Positions 10,728 through 23,364 of a DNA stretch of 64,000 nt are shown in pieces (within the stretch, counting starts at the first letter, position 1; each line of letters opens with the position of its first letter). The stretch lies in assembly GCA_003586115.2 (NCBI GenBank), contig QVOM02000034.1, forward strand, positions 106,544,462-106,608,461. Direction: 5' to 3'. The notes under the pieces were generated by a model, which was given only the letters and a program-made list of their open reading frames with translations, searched no databases and was not told the DNA's origin. Position numbers and translations under genes: made by a program. The stretch is from Salvator merianae. Its lineage: Eukaryota > Chordata > Lepidosauria > Squamata > Teiidae.

Positions 10728-12500
10728 AAGAATCTAAATTTAATCACACTTAGAAAACCTGTTCTTGACATGAACATCGAAACCTCTTGTCAGGATGGGA
10801 TTTCAAATCTATGCAGTGGGTGTGTCAAAAACATCTTCCAAAACTTTGCTAAATAAGAAATAAATTGATCATTTTAAAGAAACACTCCAACTCCCAACAA
10901 GGAGCCATAAAATTTGACATGATTTGGTGACAGAGCAAAGCTTTTCACCAATTTGTAGAAGCACTCGGTTGACTCTACAAAGTATTCCAAAAGTGCCCAT
11001 TACTTGGTCTGAATGCTATGGGACTAGATGAATACCACCACAAAGTTCCCTCTGCCTAAAAGAGTCAGTGCCAGCTTGTTCTTGGGCTTCTTATTGCTTT
11101 TTTTTGCTCTAGAAACTGATGGAACTGCTGTTGCCCCCATGCCTTAAAAACCTGAGTGAGGAAGCATTGCTGTGAATTTATTTCTGTAGGTATTAGAAAC
11201 AAAATGCTATTGCACCACTGGCTGAAAAGCTCAGGAGAGAATAAGGAATAAAATTAAGGGTTTTGAAGTTAGAAATAACCTTTGTCTTCCTGGACCTATG
11301 TTTCTAAAACCCATGGAAGACCAGAGAAGTTGAAATTAGGCATGTGCCAAACTGCCGTTTGCCATTTGCCAAATGGCAGTAGAGACACGGGACTGTAAAG
11401 TCCTTTATTCAACTGTCCCAGCTCCTCTGGAAAGCTTTACAGGGCTCCCAAGGAGGGAGTGGCATCCAAGAGATGAGGGAACTTACCTCTTTCCTGTAGA
11501 ATGGTCTGGTGCCATTTCAGCCCCGTCTATGAGCAGAGATGCATGTAGTTTAGGGGAGAGGGTGTTGGCCAGGCCAGGCATGGCTTCTGTTCTCTGGATC
11601 TGAAAAAGTTCAGATTTCCTCTAGATACAGTTGGAACATACCTCCGAAAAAATTAAATGGGATGGGAGTGTAACAAAATGTTACAATGCATTGTAAATGA
11701 TCACTTCAATCACCGCCGTCACATGTTTTGTCATTCCTGATGGTTTTTTCAACTGGAACTCAAGGTTACAGAAAATGCTTATTGCCATGTCCCCTTCTCC
11801 AATTAGCAATTTTTAATACCTATCCAATCATGTACCTGCAACTGCAAACCACATAATTTTCCTTGGCATGTAAGTGGTCTTTATCTTATTTCTCAGAAAC
11901 TCCTTTCTGGTTCTACTCTTATTGGCTGTTTTCATGTGCATGGGGTATTCAAAGCAGTATTGGTCCAGGTCTATTGAAGCAGCAAACAATTCAGAAAACC
12001 TCTAAGCATTTAGGGATCTTAACAGAAACTTAACAGCCATACTTTTGTGTGAAGTCTGCTTCTGAGATGGAGAAAACGTCCCACTTTACTCTCTGCCCCA
12101 CAAACAGAAAGTAGCCTTTGACCAGAATATTTACAGGAAAAAGAAAAGAGACCTTCATAATGTCCTTGATAAACTTATGGAACTCACTGGTCTCCAAGAT
12201 TTGCTTTTAAGGATTAGACAAATCTATGGATAGCAACTTAATTACTGGCTGTTAGCTAAACAAAAGATTTATGGTAAAAGTATATTAAGTGTGTTCTCAA
12301 ATGCTCATTCACACCCCAGGCAAGGGTTTCTCACAGACTGCACTACTGAAACATATGATGCCACCTCTTCACATCCAAACATGAATATTTTGCAGATTGC
12401 AGTGGTGAAATGCCCCAATGCCTCCTTCAGGTGGTCTGAGAAGCCAGTTGACAACTGGCACTATACAGCTCACACCACCCTGATAGATTCCTGATCACCT
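10728..12500. other. No feature recognised
   Basis: About 1.8 kb without recognisable repeat ends or coding sequence. Short reading frames (for example at 11373-11603) show no protein-like motif. A small inverted repeat around TTTGCCATTTGCCAAATGGCA occurs near 11357-11377. Confidence 0.35.
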
Positions 12501-12501
12501 T

Positions 12502-12519
12502 AAAAAAAAAAAAAAAAAA
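12502..12519. repeat. Poly(A) tract
   Basis: Eighteen consecutive A residues. No retroposon body could be recognised immediately upstream. Confidence 0.8.
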
Positions 12520-13103
12520 GCTCACATAAATTCAACAGAAGACCAACCCATCTGCTGTATGTGCAGGAAGTGCCAGGTTCAATTGTTAGCGCCTCCTTGA
12601 AGGCAGCGAGTGCCCAACTATTTCTGTGTATTTGCCATGAAAGCTACACAGGTGTGTCCAGGTAGTCACCAGGAATTTTGCTGTTGCCTAACCGTCAGAC
12701 AAAGATGATGTGAAGCCCACGTCATCATGTTATCAGCATCCATTCCCTTCCAGCACACTGAAAAGGCAGTGACCAGAAAGCTTGTAGTTCCTAAACTGCA
12801 TCTGCTGTTTATGATATGACAATTCCTTATAAAGTATTAGGACAGCCCTGCATGCTGGCTATACACTTAGCTTGCTTTTTGGGGTTCATGTACTGGGGTT
12901 CATGTACATCAAGGAATGCTGTTGCTTTCTGTCAGTTGTGGGAAGGCAGGCAGATGAAGCCTGTGTGACCCTCTATAGACAGTTGCCACTGTTCCCACTG
13001 CCATAAAGCCTGAGCAAAACTGTAAAATACTGTCAGGTCTCTTTGCTTGTAAGTCACCCTTTCTGCGGGGTTTGGCTGTCAGCGAACAAGCAAAAACACA
13101 TTT

Positions 13104-13134
13104 AATAAATAAAATAAAATAAAATAAAATAAAT
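13104..13134. repeat. (AAAAT)n microsatellite
   Basis: A short tandem array of AAAAT/AAAT units. Nothing further is recognised from 12520 to about 13600. Confidence 0.85.
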
Positions 13135-14146
13135 ATCAGGAACTATTTTGAAACACATTTTCATGGCAAGATAAGTTGTCCCCCCGGCCCCTGGTAAGTC
13201 ATTAGGGCAGTCCTAGATAAATAGGAATGTTCGGATATTTCTTCTCCTCTGACATTTCATAGAGGAAAAAAATAAGATTTATTTAAGTGGCAGAATGATG
13301 TAAGGGACAGACTTAAGAACCAAGGATGCAACTAGTATAATCTGATATAGATTATAGATTAGTATATTTTTAAAAGGCAAGTGAATGTTTGGCACAGCAC
13401 TGAGACTTCTGTCTCTCCAAGATCCCTCCCTCTTGCAACTATTATAAAATATAACATTAACTTTTTGCTCCTGAGTTGCCTGGAAGCCACTGAGATGACA
13501 TTCGGTACTGCCTCAGGTCTTGAAACAGACTTCACGGTTGGCTGTGTGTATAGGCTCAGTTGCCTTGGCTCAGTTTCTTCAATTCCAGGCTACTAACCTG
13601 CATGATGCCCCTAAGATCAGCCCTGCCCATTCCCACAATGGTACCCCTGCTTCATCTTGCAGTCCACTTACTTTCTGCCTCTTCTCCTAGGCCATGACAG
13701 CTGGGCACTGGCAGCAGGAAGAGTGGGGCAGTAAGCTACGTAAGCCAATGCAGGATGCAGTGAGAGCACCATGGTTGCCCTCCTGCACCCTCTTCTCCAG
13801 TGCAGCCCCCATCCCCATGCTGGTGGGCAACAACAACAGTGGCCTACACAATTGGTGTAGATCGGTGAAAGAAGGGATGGGGCAAGAACCTTGGTGGAAA
13901 GTAACAGTGGTAACGGGGCTGCCCTTCCATACATTATCACCACCATTGCACACTCACTTTTCCAGGATCACACACATGCTGAACCTGCTGCACCCACTGA
14001 GGTGGCAGCCCTGTGTGGCCACACATTCTGCTCATGCTTAAAGTCACTTCTGCACCCACACTATAATAACTGCAAAAACACAGATCAGTAAAAATAAGAC
14101 CATGTGATTTCCGCATGGAGAAAGAATTTTTTTAAAATGCCACTTT

Positions 14147-14663
14147 GGCTGCATCCAGACAGAGGGAATATAATGCTAAGATGGTGCTACTATGGTATCT
14201 GTATCTGCAGCAACCCCACCATAGCTACACTATATCCTCCCAAAAACATGCCATAGCCTATTTCAGGAAAATCCGACTTTCATGATGGGTTTTCCCAAAA
14301 TAACGCTAAAACCTTGTGGATGGAGGAGCCAGCATTGTTTGACCTACTGCACATACATATGGGCCAGAAAAGACACCTGCACATGTATGGTGGTCACAAT
14401 CACCCACGACTGGGTATTTCAGTACTAAGATATGTGTGCCCACTATGTATGTGCATAGGCCAAAAAGATAGCTGTACATATGGTGTGATGTTGATCTCCC
14501 ACTGCTGAGTATTTCGTGTTGGTGAAATACCCTCAAGTGTGTAGGCCCTAAAAAGACGACATGGTCCCCCACACTGTCAGAACAACAGGCAATTATTCCA
14601 GAGGAGTGTTTCTCTGGAATATTGCCTGTTGGTGCTCTATTCGGCTGGCATCTGGAGTCAGCC
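14147..14663. mobile_element. MITE with GGCTGCATCCAGA ends, long form, copy 1
   Basis: The left end reads GGCTGCATCCAGAC and the right end is a degraded complement (CATCTGGAGTCAGCC). The interior shares long blocks with 45683-46181: AAGATGGTGCT near the left, CCACCATAGCTACACT, and a right-side hairpin around GGCAATTATTCCAGAGGAG and GGAATATTGCC. There is no coding capacity. The ends are shared with the short hairpins at 18084-18207 and 61225-61343, which suggests one transposase mobilised different interiors. Confidence 0.75.
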
Positions 14664-14688
14664 TCTGAAATTACTTCCATGACAATAA

Positions 14689-14790
14689 TTATTGATTGAT
14701 CGATTTGTGTTCCTGTCCTGCCTTATTCTCAGAAGTCTCAGGGCGAGTTACAATAAAACCAATATCTAAAGGAAATTAAAAACGAATTGC
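14689..14790 (-). mobile_element. LINE 3'-end fragment, reverse orientation
   Basis: The stretch from the ATTGATTGAT-rich tail through TCCTGTCCTGCCTTATTCTC and CTCAGGGCGAGTTACAA is the reverse complement of the conserved 3' end of reptile L2/CR1-like LINEs and the SINEs that use it. The tail side is at the left. Confidence 0.7.
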
Positions 14791-15993
14791 CAAAAAAACA
14801 AATAGCAGTGTTTGAAAGGAGAGAGGAAGCTGTTTCCTGAGCCAAAAGCTAGGCAACATTTATTAGGACCTGTATGGAGAATTGATATTTAGTACAGAAA
14901 TGGAATGTGAAAAAGAACTGTTTCTCTTTAGCAAATCAAGTGTGTGAGGCAAAGCTGGCTACCCAGAAAATGAACTTCAACAATTTTACTTCCTCTTCAA
15001 CCTTTTTTTACAGTGCTGCCATTGTCTGACTTCCCTTGTCATTTTTTTTTTTCCATATTATATAGCTGATTGATTTTTCCTAGGGGTTCCCATAGTCTTG
15101 GCCAGGATTCTGTAAATCTGTGATTGCCATGCATATTTCATGAGTACCCAGTTTTTTGCATGTGAAAATGACCTATAAGAAGGAGAAATGTGGGCTTTTG
15201 AGAAACCTTGTCCTCCTTATAAACCATGGGCACACATCAACATTAAAACTACAGCTGTCAAAAAAAAAGTTCAGTGTGGAGAATGTAAAGTGATAAGCCT
15301 CCTGTTTATTTCCCCAAAGTTCAGTTCCTCTGCTCACTTAAATGCCAGTTGGCAAACAGCTCTGCCAAATAATAAAACACTGCTGTGTCTAGAAGGAGAT
15401 TAGTTCAACATTTGTGCTCAATGTGTCTTTGGCATTTGCAGTGAATCCCAACAAGGAAGTCAAGTGTAGGGGTATCTTTTCAGATGTGGACAGCCAAGGA
15501 CAAGGATAGGGCATCATCCAGTTGAGTGCACACAAGTCCCCAGCTGATACGCATCTCCCACCTTTCCAGTGCCAGTCTTGGCTGTATTTGACATGCAGAT
15601 GCACAAGGATGTAAATTCCACTATCGGTCCTCCACAGTCACATTTTTCACAGCATACGAAACTTCTTCCATGCCATATGTGTAGGGATTTTTAAAAGCTT
15701 GTCTAAGAAAAGCAATGAGTGATGAACCCATTCTGTATTTGGCATAGGTTTTTATTTTTTTATTGGCACTTGTCTTTGTTACTTTATTTTTTATTTTTTT
15801 ATGGCAGTAGCTGTAGATTCACTATGAACTATTTAAGTTTGCTCACTTTACAGGTAATGGAAATACAGATCCTGCAAATGCTTTTAATTGTCTTATGAGC
15901 TGGGGGAAATTTAAACTGCTAGAAAGGGTTCCTTTTTTGTCTGCAGTCAACTTTTGTTCCATTCTCTCCATAGCTTGATGAATCTCTCTTTCT

Positions 15994-15996
<3 letters not shown>
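14791..15996. other. No feature recognised
   Basis: No repeat ends or coding sequence recognised. Short T-rich and A-rich tracts occur near 15040 and 15750-15800. Confidence 0.35.

Positions 15997-16032
<36 letters not shown>
15997..16032. repeat. (AC)n microsatellite
   Basis: Eighteen uninterrupted AC units. Confidence 0.95.
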
Positions 16033-16033
<1 letters not shown>

Positions 16034-16261
16034 ATTTGTCACTCTCACACTGAATATATGAAATGGGAGTGAGTTCTATCCTTTCTTCTGTCTTTGTAAG
16101 CCATTCTAGGAAAGGGAATTAGGAGCACTGTCATACTGTTAATACATGTGCTCTCCTTATTTCAAGTGGGGAAAAAAAGGCAGTGGGGGAAGGAAGTACT
16201 TCTTCACTACCAACTTTCAAAGCAAGAGAAAGAAGGAGATACTTGGAGAGTTAAGCTGTTC

Positions 16262-16403
16262 AGGCCTTTCTGCACTTTCTACCTTAGAATGGGATAATTA
16301 TAGTCCAGCTGCTCCTGGTATAGCTGTGGAGTGCTTCACAGCTGTACCAGGAGCAGCTGGACTATAATAATCCCATTCTAAGGTAGAAAGTGCAGAATGG
16401 CCC
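16262..16403. mobile_element. 142-bp palindromic MITE (PM142), copy 1
   Basis: Almost the whole element is one inverted repeat: two 70-bp arms and a 2-bp centre. It begins (A)GGCCTTTCTGCAC and ends GTGCAGAATGGCCC. The 3-bp duplication TTC flanks both sides (16259-16261 and 16404-16406). Other copies lie at 16498-16639, 29825-29966 and 30122-30263, all exactly 142 bp and nearly identical. There is no coding capacity, so it would need a transposase from elsewhere. Confidence 0.95.
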
Positions 16404-16497
16404 TTCCTCACTTGTGTGGTTGGAACATTTCAGTTGGAAACATTCCCAGCTGATGTGGTCCCACAGTCCTGGAAGACCATCCATACTTGGATACAGT

Positions 16498-16639
16498 GGG
16501 TCTTTCTGCACTTTCTACCTTAGAATGGGATTATTATAGTCCAGCTGCTCCTGGTACAGCTGTGAAGCACTCCACAGCTATACCAGGAGCAGCTGGACTA
16601 TAATTATCCCATTCTAAGGTAGAAAGTGCAGAAAGACCC
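16498..16639. mobile_element. 142-bp palindromic MITE (PM142), copy 2, inverted
   Basis: This is the reverse complement of copy 1, 94 bp downstream, with ends GGGTCTTTC and GAAAGACCC. The flanking trinucleotides (agt and cct) do not match. The missing duplication could reflect decay, or formation by local inversion or recombination with copy 1 rather than independent transposition. Confidence 0.95.
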
Positions 16640-18083
16640 CCTGTTCCATGACAGGTCTTACACCTGGTGTGCTGCATAGCACCCACAACCCACACAGTGC
16701 CAGCATCACCCCCACTGTCCCTGCTACCTCTACTATCCTGCACTATCCCTGCTGTGCTGAGCTGAAGCTCGTACAACCTTCAGAACCTGACGCGAGGGCT
16801 CTGTCAGTCAGGAACTAAAGTTCCTGGCCTCAGAGGCCTAGTGGGACACATTTTGGTGGTATAATTTGACACACTGACCAAATGTGTCTCCTGCTAAAAT
16901 GGAACAGAGAAGCATGAGCCCTTCTGCATATCTCCCTGGGCCAGTCTAACCACCCCTGGATACTGGTAGACCTAAGAAAGCAGGTCTACCGTTGTCCTGA
17001 TATAGGCAGTCATTTTGGCCATCTTAGACTGGTTTACACTGTATCCAGTGTGGATGCAGTATGCTAGTAGGAGATGAGGCCTCTCTAGACTGCTCCAGAG
17101 TGTGGAAGACAGAGGCTCTGAAGAAGGACAGACCTGGTGCCATACCAGACTCCCTTAATCTTGGACACCTCTACGTGCCATGTATCCCTGAACATGCACT
17201 CTAAAGTTCACCACAAAGTTTGTGGTATCTTTAAACATCTGTACAAATCACAAAGTAAGCCACAATAATACCATTTTTTTTTAAAAAAATCCCACATTAA
17301 CATTCATGGGGGGTGGGGGGAAGGCAATAAATATATCAGACGACAGCAACAAACTGCAACCTCATGGCTGTAAAAATAAAAAGAAATCAAACCAAGAGAA
17401 CAAATAAATTCTAGGGCCCATCTAGACATAGACTGGATCTCCCTTCCAAAGAAATGCAAGCTTTGCATGCATGTGGGTTGTGTACAGGGAGGACCCCATC
17501 CTGGGCTTTGGCCCATGAGTGGAATGGAGAGCTTTCTGTTGGGGCTGTATGTCCCAGCCTGTGTAAACTTTGAGCCTTGGGGATGAATGTTCCCTTGTGT
17601 CAAAGCTTCCAACCAGGCCCATGATGTGAAGCAATAGAAATGGCCCCAGAAATAGTCAATTTTCAGCAGTTCATGCTGTGGGTCCAGATAGGTGAGCTGA
17701 TTCAGCAGCGGCATGGCAGCCACTGTTATGAACCAGGCCCAGAATACCTTTTGCAGAATGGTGTTTCCCATTCTGCAAAAGGAGAACTCCAAGGAGTGTA
17801 TTGCAGCCTCAGTAGTATACTGTACACCAATGATGGATGGACTTCCATATGCCATTGCACTCTGGGCAACTGGTGATGTGTGCTCATCACTTTTCAGGCT
17901 TTTTCTTTTTTCCTGTCATAGCCCCTTGGGGCCATTTGGATCTTGCCATTATTGTATTCCCATTGAGTGTCCCAATGTCAGCCCAAAAAATAAATTAGAC
18001 TTGGGTTTTCCCTTCATGTCCATCACTTCTAACATTTACTCGTATTGTGATTTAAAGAATGTGAAGTATGCATGATAATCAGT
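16640..18083. other. Degraded MITE-like sequence with a short hairpin
   Basis: There are phrases of the MITE type (GGTAGACCT, CAGGTCTACC, CTGGATAC) but no clean ends. A 15-bp perfect inverted repeat lies at 17747-17782 (CCTTTTGCAGAATGG and its complement, 6-bp loop). The 183-codon minus-strand frame at 17304-17855 overlaps this repeat and has no protein-family motif. Confidence 0.4.
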
Positions 18084-18207
18084 GGTTGCATCCAGACTTT
18101 TTCCACTATACTTGGATATTCTGGAACAAAGCAGGCTTTAGTTATCCATGCATTCTTCCAGAATATACAAATACAGCAGAATAAGTAAGTGATCTCTGGA
18201 TGCAGCC
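18084..18207. mobile_element. Short hairpin MITE with GGCTGCATCCAGA ends
   Basis: This 124-bp element runs from GGTTGCATCCAGA to TCTGGATGCAGCC and is flanked by AGT on both sides (18081-18083, 18208-18210). The interior is palindromic, with CTTGGATATTCTGGAA on the left and TTCCAGAATATACAAA on the right. A close relative lies at 61225-61343. Confidence 0.85.
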
Positions 18208-19008
18208 AGTATTTGTGGTAACTTGCTGTGTAACTCCGTAAACCATATCGGGCTACAAATACTAGCCACGTGCATATGACACAAATTACCACTTCCAATT
18301 AATGCTAGCTAACATTACTTTCAGGTCCACCCAAACAAGTTTGAAGAATATCTATTAGAAAAAAGCAACAACCATAAATATTTAACTCTAATTTTATGGA
18401 AACATTCTTTTGGTTTTTCAAAATTCATATACAAGGGTGATAATATATAGAAATTCATTTGTCAAATTTCATTTTTCATTAATTCCTCATACTAACTATT
18501 TTAGTTTGGTTCTCTACATTTCTACCCCATAATATAATATAAACACATATCAAAAAACGGGACATGACATAATGCAGCTTAAAAATAAAAATAAAAAAGT
18601 CAATAATTTCATGTAAGTGTATTACAGATTATTTTGTATATCTCCCTTTGCCACCCTTCTCACTCCTCAGTGACCAACCAACTACCATAAGCCACTGTTG
18701 CATTTTTATAAGCACCTACAATTATATTATTATGTATACTTTCAAATCGAGGACAGCATCTAGAATTGGATCCCAGAGCCCCCAAACTGGATTGTCCACA
18801 TCACTTCCTTCCATTTTTTTTTTCTATATTGATTGCATTACTGACTAAAATCTCCCATACCATTTTAAACCACAATTTAAACCATTTTAAATGATAAATT
18901 TATCTGCATATTTCCATTACTTGTCTATTTGTATCTTGGCGACATACAGCAGATAATGCAGTTCCAGAGTGTTGCATGGCAATTCTTGGTTTATCAAATC
19001 TTAGATTA
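18208..19008. other. AT-rich, no feature recognised
   Basis: AT-rich sequence with short A/T runs, and no repeat ends or coding region recognised. Confidence 0.35.
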
Positions 19009-19189
19009 GGGCCCTTTCTGCACTAGACCTTATTCCAGATTATATCTCAGAATAGGGAGCTGCCATCTGCATGTTAATGCAGACTATCGTAGGCCCTGGG
19101 CAAGACCTTTCATTAGTTTGTACTAGCATGTGGATGGCAGGTCCCTATTCTGGGATATAATCCACAATAAGGTCAAGTGCAGAAAGGGC
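19009..19189. mobile_element. Palindromic MITE with GCCCTTTCTGCACT ends
   Basis: About 180 bp between GCCCTTTCTGCACT and AGTGCAGAAAGGGC, with inverted inner arms (CTTATTCCAGATTATATC on the left, its degraded complement on the right, plus GGGAGCTGCCAT against ATGGCAGGTCCC). TTAGG occurs immediately outside both ends if GG is not counted as element, or TTA if it is. The ends match those of the 142-bp PM142 elements but the interior does not. Confidence 0.8.
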
Positions 19190-19194
19190 TTAGG

Positions 19195-20822
19195 TCTGAG
19201 ATAGATCTTGGATTACCATCTCCCCAAAGGTAGCAACTTTAAGACACTCCCACCACGTGTGAGAAAATGCTGGTTTTACTGAACAACCTTGCCAACATAT
19301 TGGGCTAGCTATACACATCATCCCTGCTATTTGTATTGGAATCTGATGCCATCTATACAATTGCAATTCTTTCATTTTCATTCACTTGTACCATTCTGTT
19401 TCCTTGGAAGCTAGTGTTATCCATTGTTCATCTGATATTGCTGCCTATAATACAGATAGGTTTTTCTTTTTTTAAGAAGATATGTGGCCATTCTGACTGA
19501 GGCCATGTTTGCATGGTGCTTTTAGGGTGCTGTGAATGTGTCATGAGTGGATGAATAGCATCTATATGGACCCACCCTTGTCCAGCTGTCATACCACCTT
19601 AAGCACTCAGAGCACTTGAACTCGAAGCAGGAGTAAGTGCTTGATAGCACTTATTCTCACCCTTTCCACTGCCACACCTTCAACCTGTACATTCTCTGGA
19701 CTGCACAAGCCAGCTGGGAAGCCTGTTGTTGAACACAGGGAATGGACCATGTGACCACCTCCTGTATTTGGAGACCCTCCTCAGCTCTCAACATAGCAGC
19801 TGGGGAACAAAATTTTTGGCAGTGGCAATGCTAACAGTCGGAGGCAACAAGCAGTGTGCAAACAGCTTGCTGCCACTTTAAAAGAGTGTTGCCTGCATAA
19901 TACTGTTCTTCCCTTGCTGTTTGACCCTAGGGATGATAAAGGAAGACCTTTCCAAAAATAAGCCAGTTGAAGAAAGCACAATGAAAATAGCCTCCTGAGT
20001 AGCAATAGCATCGAGATGCTTAGCATTATGGGCAATCAGGGTGCCATATTCATGCCCATATCCTTGCTCAATGAATACATACCATAGAGCATGACAAAGA
20101 TTAATTGCATATTGGAGGGAGGGGGCACAAATCTGGACTCAAAAGTACAATGGTGCTTTTGAGCCTCCATTCACTGACTGGAGAAAGGAAGGAACCAAAT
20201 AATGTGATGCCTATAATATTTCCTCCAACTGATAAATATACCTCTGGATTGAAAAAGATGGACAACCCTTGGCATAAAAATCAAGGAAACAATTCTGCTG
20301 GAATAAACATGCCTTTCAGCTGGTATGGAGAAAAAGGTGGGCGCGGACAAAATATCAAACGTGAAACATAATCAAATAATTGTTTCTGAAGTTGGTGAGG
20401 GGAAAAAATTGAAAGAAAAGAAACCAGCACAAGCTGGCAGACTTTTAACAGAGAGCTTAACTGCATGGAAGATGATAAAAATTGGCTTGTGCTTAATCTC
20501 CAGACCACCTGGGGTAGGCTCAGCAAATCAAGGAACCAGAACCAATGCCATGTAACTCCAAATAGGTGAAAAATCCAGCTTGCAGTTCAAAATACACCGT
20601 GAAAAATGCTATTTATGTTCCAGCCATACAGTGGAGAAAGAGCGTGAGATGCTAGTCTTTGTCAGGAAAACTCACACCCTGAAAGAGTTCATGAAAGATG
20701 CTGCAGTTAACCTCTGTCAACATACGAACAGTGTGGGGAGTTGGGGGCAGCAAGACATTTTCCCCCTATAATTTCACATATATATAAAATCCATTAGAAT
20801 TAATAATTTTATATTGATGCAA
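19195..20822. other. Mostly unrecognised; MITE-like piece at 19500-19700
   Basis: The stretch at 19500-19640 (with CCAGCTGTCATACCACCTTA and AGCACTTGAA) is similar to 21890-22010 and is a dispersed repeat of unknown type. The rest, including short frames at 20105-20371 and 20281-20526, shows no motif. Confidence 0.35.
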
Positions 20823-21266
20823 GGGCCTTTTTGCGCTTTGAACTAGTGAGTGTCAGGGATGCTCGCTAGCAAAGTGCTTCTGCATTCTCAGAGGCCCTCG
20901 TGGCCGGGAGCAGCATACTGCTGCTCCTTATCATGAAAAGCTGTGGAGCACTAATTTGTGATCCACAACATGACAGGGAGCTGCTTTCCAGCTCTTGGTC
21001 AAGTGCATTCACTGCCTAGATTGGGACAGCAGTAGACCTTTTTAAAAAGGTCTACCATCATCTTACTCATAAGTAAACCAGCCTAGAAGGCATGCTGAAT
21101 TGGGTCCCTGGGGGCTCCAAGGCTAGGAACTTTAGTTCCTACCCATTGGAGAACACAAAGGCTGCACCTGAAAAATCACACAATTTTCCTGAAACAGCCA
21201 CCCAAATGCAGATGGCTTGTTTCCTGTTGGCCCAGTCCAGGAAAGGTAAGTGCAAAATGCTCTATG
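20823..21266. mobile_element. GGGCC-ended MITE, family F1 (approximate limits)
   Basis: It starts GGGCCTTTTTGCGCTTTG and continues with the family's signature 'agtgagtgtcagggatgct' and 'ggagcagc', shared with 25878 onwards. The right end is uncertain: AAGTGCAAAATGCTC near 21252-21266 is a plausible degraded complement of the left end. Confidence 0.6.
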
Positions 21267-22149
21267 TTTCCATTTGCATCATGTGCATATTAGGTGATGG
21301 AGAGTCGAGTCAGGTTCTTTCATTCTCTAGCTAGAAAACTGTGACTTAAATACAACACATGCAAATAAATGTAAGGTGGCATCTGCTGGGCTTCTAAAGA
21401 TGGCATGCAAAAGAATCTCAATCAGATGTAGAGAAACCATGCAAATTACTGGCATGATCGTTGCTGCCAAACAAGCTACTCACTCCTTGCTTAATTTGCA
21501 ATATACTATAGTGGTTTAATACAGCTATAGTTTCAAGCACACTTACTGGAAAGCAGTCTGGTCATATTCCGTGGATCATTTCTTGGTAAACATACATGGG
21601 ATGGGGATGAAAAAGTTAAGCAATTAGGATGCTGCTGGCTTGAGAGTTGGACTCACACTTAGGGAGAGTGCAAAAAGCCATGATGCACTGGGACGTTTTT
21701 TTATATATGTTCATACACCACACCATAAGCCATTACTCTGAAAGACAATGCACCACACAAGTGCATACACACACAGGGAGGGTGGAGAGACTTGTTAGAA
21801 AACAAAATGAAGATTGGGAAGAAGCAGTACGCTATTCCAATGTTTGCATGGCCTCTTTGAATGCACCATGAAGGACTGGATTCCACACAACCTTAGCTTT
21901 TCCTGCCACATTGGGTGTGCTGTACAAATGTGGCATCTGCATGGATCCACACTCATCCAGCTGCCAAGTCACCATAAGCACTCATCAGAGCACTTGAACA
22001 GGGGTGTGTGCACTTGCAAGGTAAGCACCTAGACATGCTTCCTGGACACTCTCCATAGCTTCATATATTTAAGTTTCATTTCAATTGGTTTTAGACTGGT
22101 CACATTGACATTTGCAGTTTGTCTAGGTTTCTTTTTATTGGTGGATGTC

Positions 22150-22480
22150 AAGAACTAGCAGCTGACAGTTTGGAGCTTGGCCAGTTAGACATAAAATGGC
22201 GGGTCCTGAAGCTCCAACCGCAACAAATATTGATGAAATAAGAGCGGAAATATTGCAGGAGGAAATACTCCTTCCAGGATATAGTACTAAGAAATCTCAC
22301 TCAATATGACCTAAATCAACAAATGAGAAACATGAGACTTTGGAAAGGGATTTTCAGGATACTCAAGAGATAGCCTGGTTGGAGCACAACTTAACAATAA
22401 ACAACAAAACTCAAGTCACAGAACTGAGAGCTGAGCTAGCCACAGTAAAAAATAAGTTCTGAACTTTCAGGTCAAACCAA
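22150..22480 (+). pseudogene. L1 5' region with ORF1-like start (decayed)
   Basis: An ATG at 22196 opens a short frame beginning MAGPEAPTATNID that ends at a stop after about 38 codons. A second frame downstream, with NNKTQVTELRAELATVKNKF, looks like the coiled-coil of an L1 ORF1 RNA-binding protein. Position, strand and the L1 ORF2 remnant after the inserted element (23365-24275) support one old L1. The ORF1 assignment is less certain than the ORF2 part. Confidence 0.5.
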
Positions 22481-23364
22481 GGATGTGTTCAGACTAGCTA
22501 TTTCAGTCACCTTCTGGGTGAATTTGAGCCAAAGGCGGGGGGCAAGCAGGAAATAAGAAAATTTGCCTTACCCCACCTCCAAGCCTGTAATGAGGTGATT
22601 CTTCAACAGCCAGGAGAAAAGAGCACTCGAGTCACCCTAGAAATGAGCGGAGAGCACCTCCACCAATAACAGCCTTGAAGGAATCCATTGGACAATCAGA
22701 AAGGGAGGGAGGGGCACCAGCGAGCTCTTGCCAGTATTGGGAACATTTGAACTCAAACAGATCGAAGGAAGTTGAAAGTGCAACTAAAAAAATAACTCCT
22801 ATCCTGCCTTCTTTTAGAAATGTACTTAAAAGGCACACTAGACTTTGTATAATAACCAGGAGTGGGGGGAGAGAGACTTGAGTTTCAGAACAATTTTGTT
22901 TCACAGCCTTGGCTTGAAGGCATGGGACAATCAGACAGGAAGGGAGGGGCATCAGCAAGCTTTTGCTGGCACCAGGAACTTTTGAATTCAATTAAACTAA
23001 TCTGCAAAAATAACTCCTATCCTGCCTCTTTGATTAGAAAAACACGCTGGACTTCTTATAATAACGAGGAATGGGGAGAGAGAGAGATGTGAGTTTCAGA
23101 ACAATTTTGTATGCAAACAAAAAAACCTGGCAGTTAAGGAGTTGGAAACTGTTTCAGCAAAGAGGTGAGGATTTCATAACCAGTGCCCAATCAGTGAGCA
23201 GCACCCTTTGCAGGCTTGGTACCTTGTCTGTTAAAATGTAGGTTGCACTATGGGTGAGTTATGAAGTGAACAAATGCATAACTGTGGCTTTTTTTCAGTG
23301 CGCTCAGGAATTATTTGCTCATTTTATTCAGACAGTTTTAAAAACCACTAGTCTGAACACACCC
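22481..23364. mobile_element. 884-bp TIR element with internal tandem duplication
   Basis: The ends are GGATGTGTTCAGACTAG (22481) and CTAGTCTGAACACACCC (23364), matching over 16 of 17 positions. Inside are two direct repeats of about 210-230 bp (22670-22900 and 22904-23110), each containing GACAATCAGA, ATAACTCCTATCCTGCC and AGTTTCAGAACAATTTTGT. No transposase is encoded. The flanks are L1-like on both sides, so it inserted into the older L1. The flanking bases (caa and taa) match at two of three positions, so the duplication length is unclear. Confidence 0.8.

Noticed and set aside
12120..12290. Possible L1 endonuclease-region fragment (KLMELTGLQDL-like translation)
   Set aside because: Too short and too weak; no second motif in the expected order.
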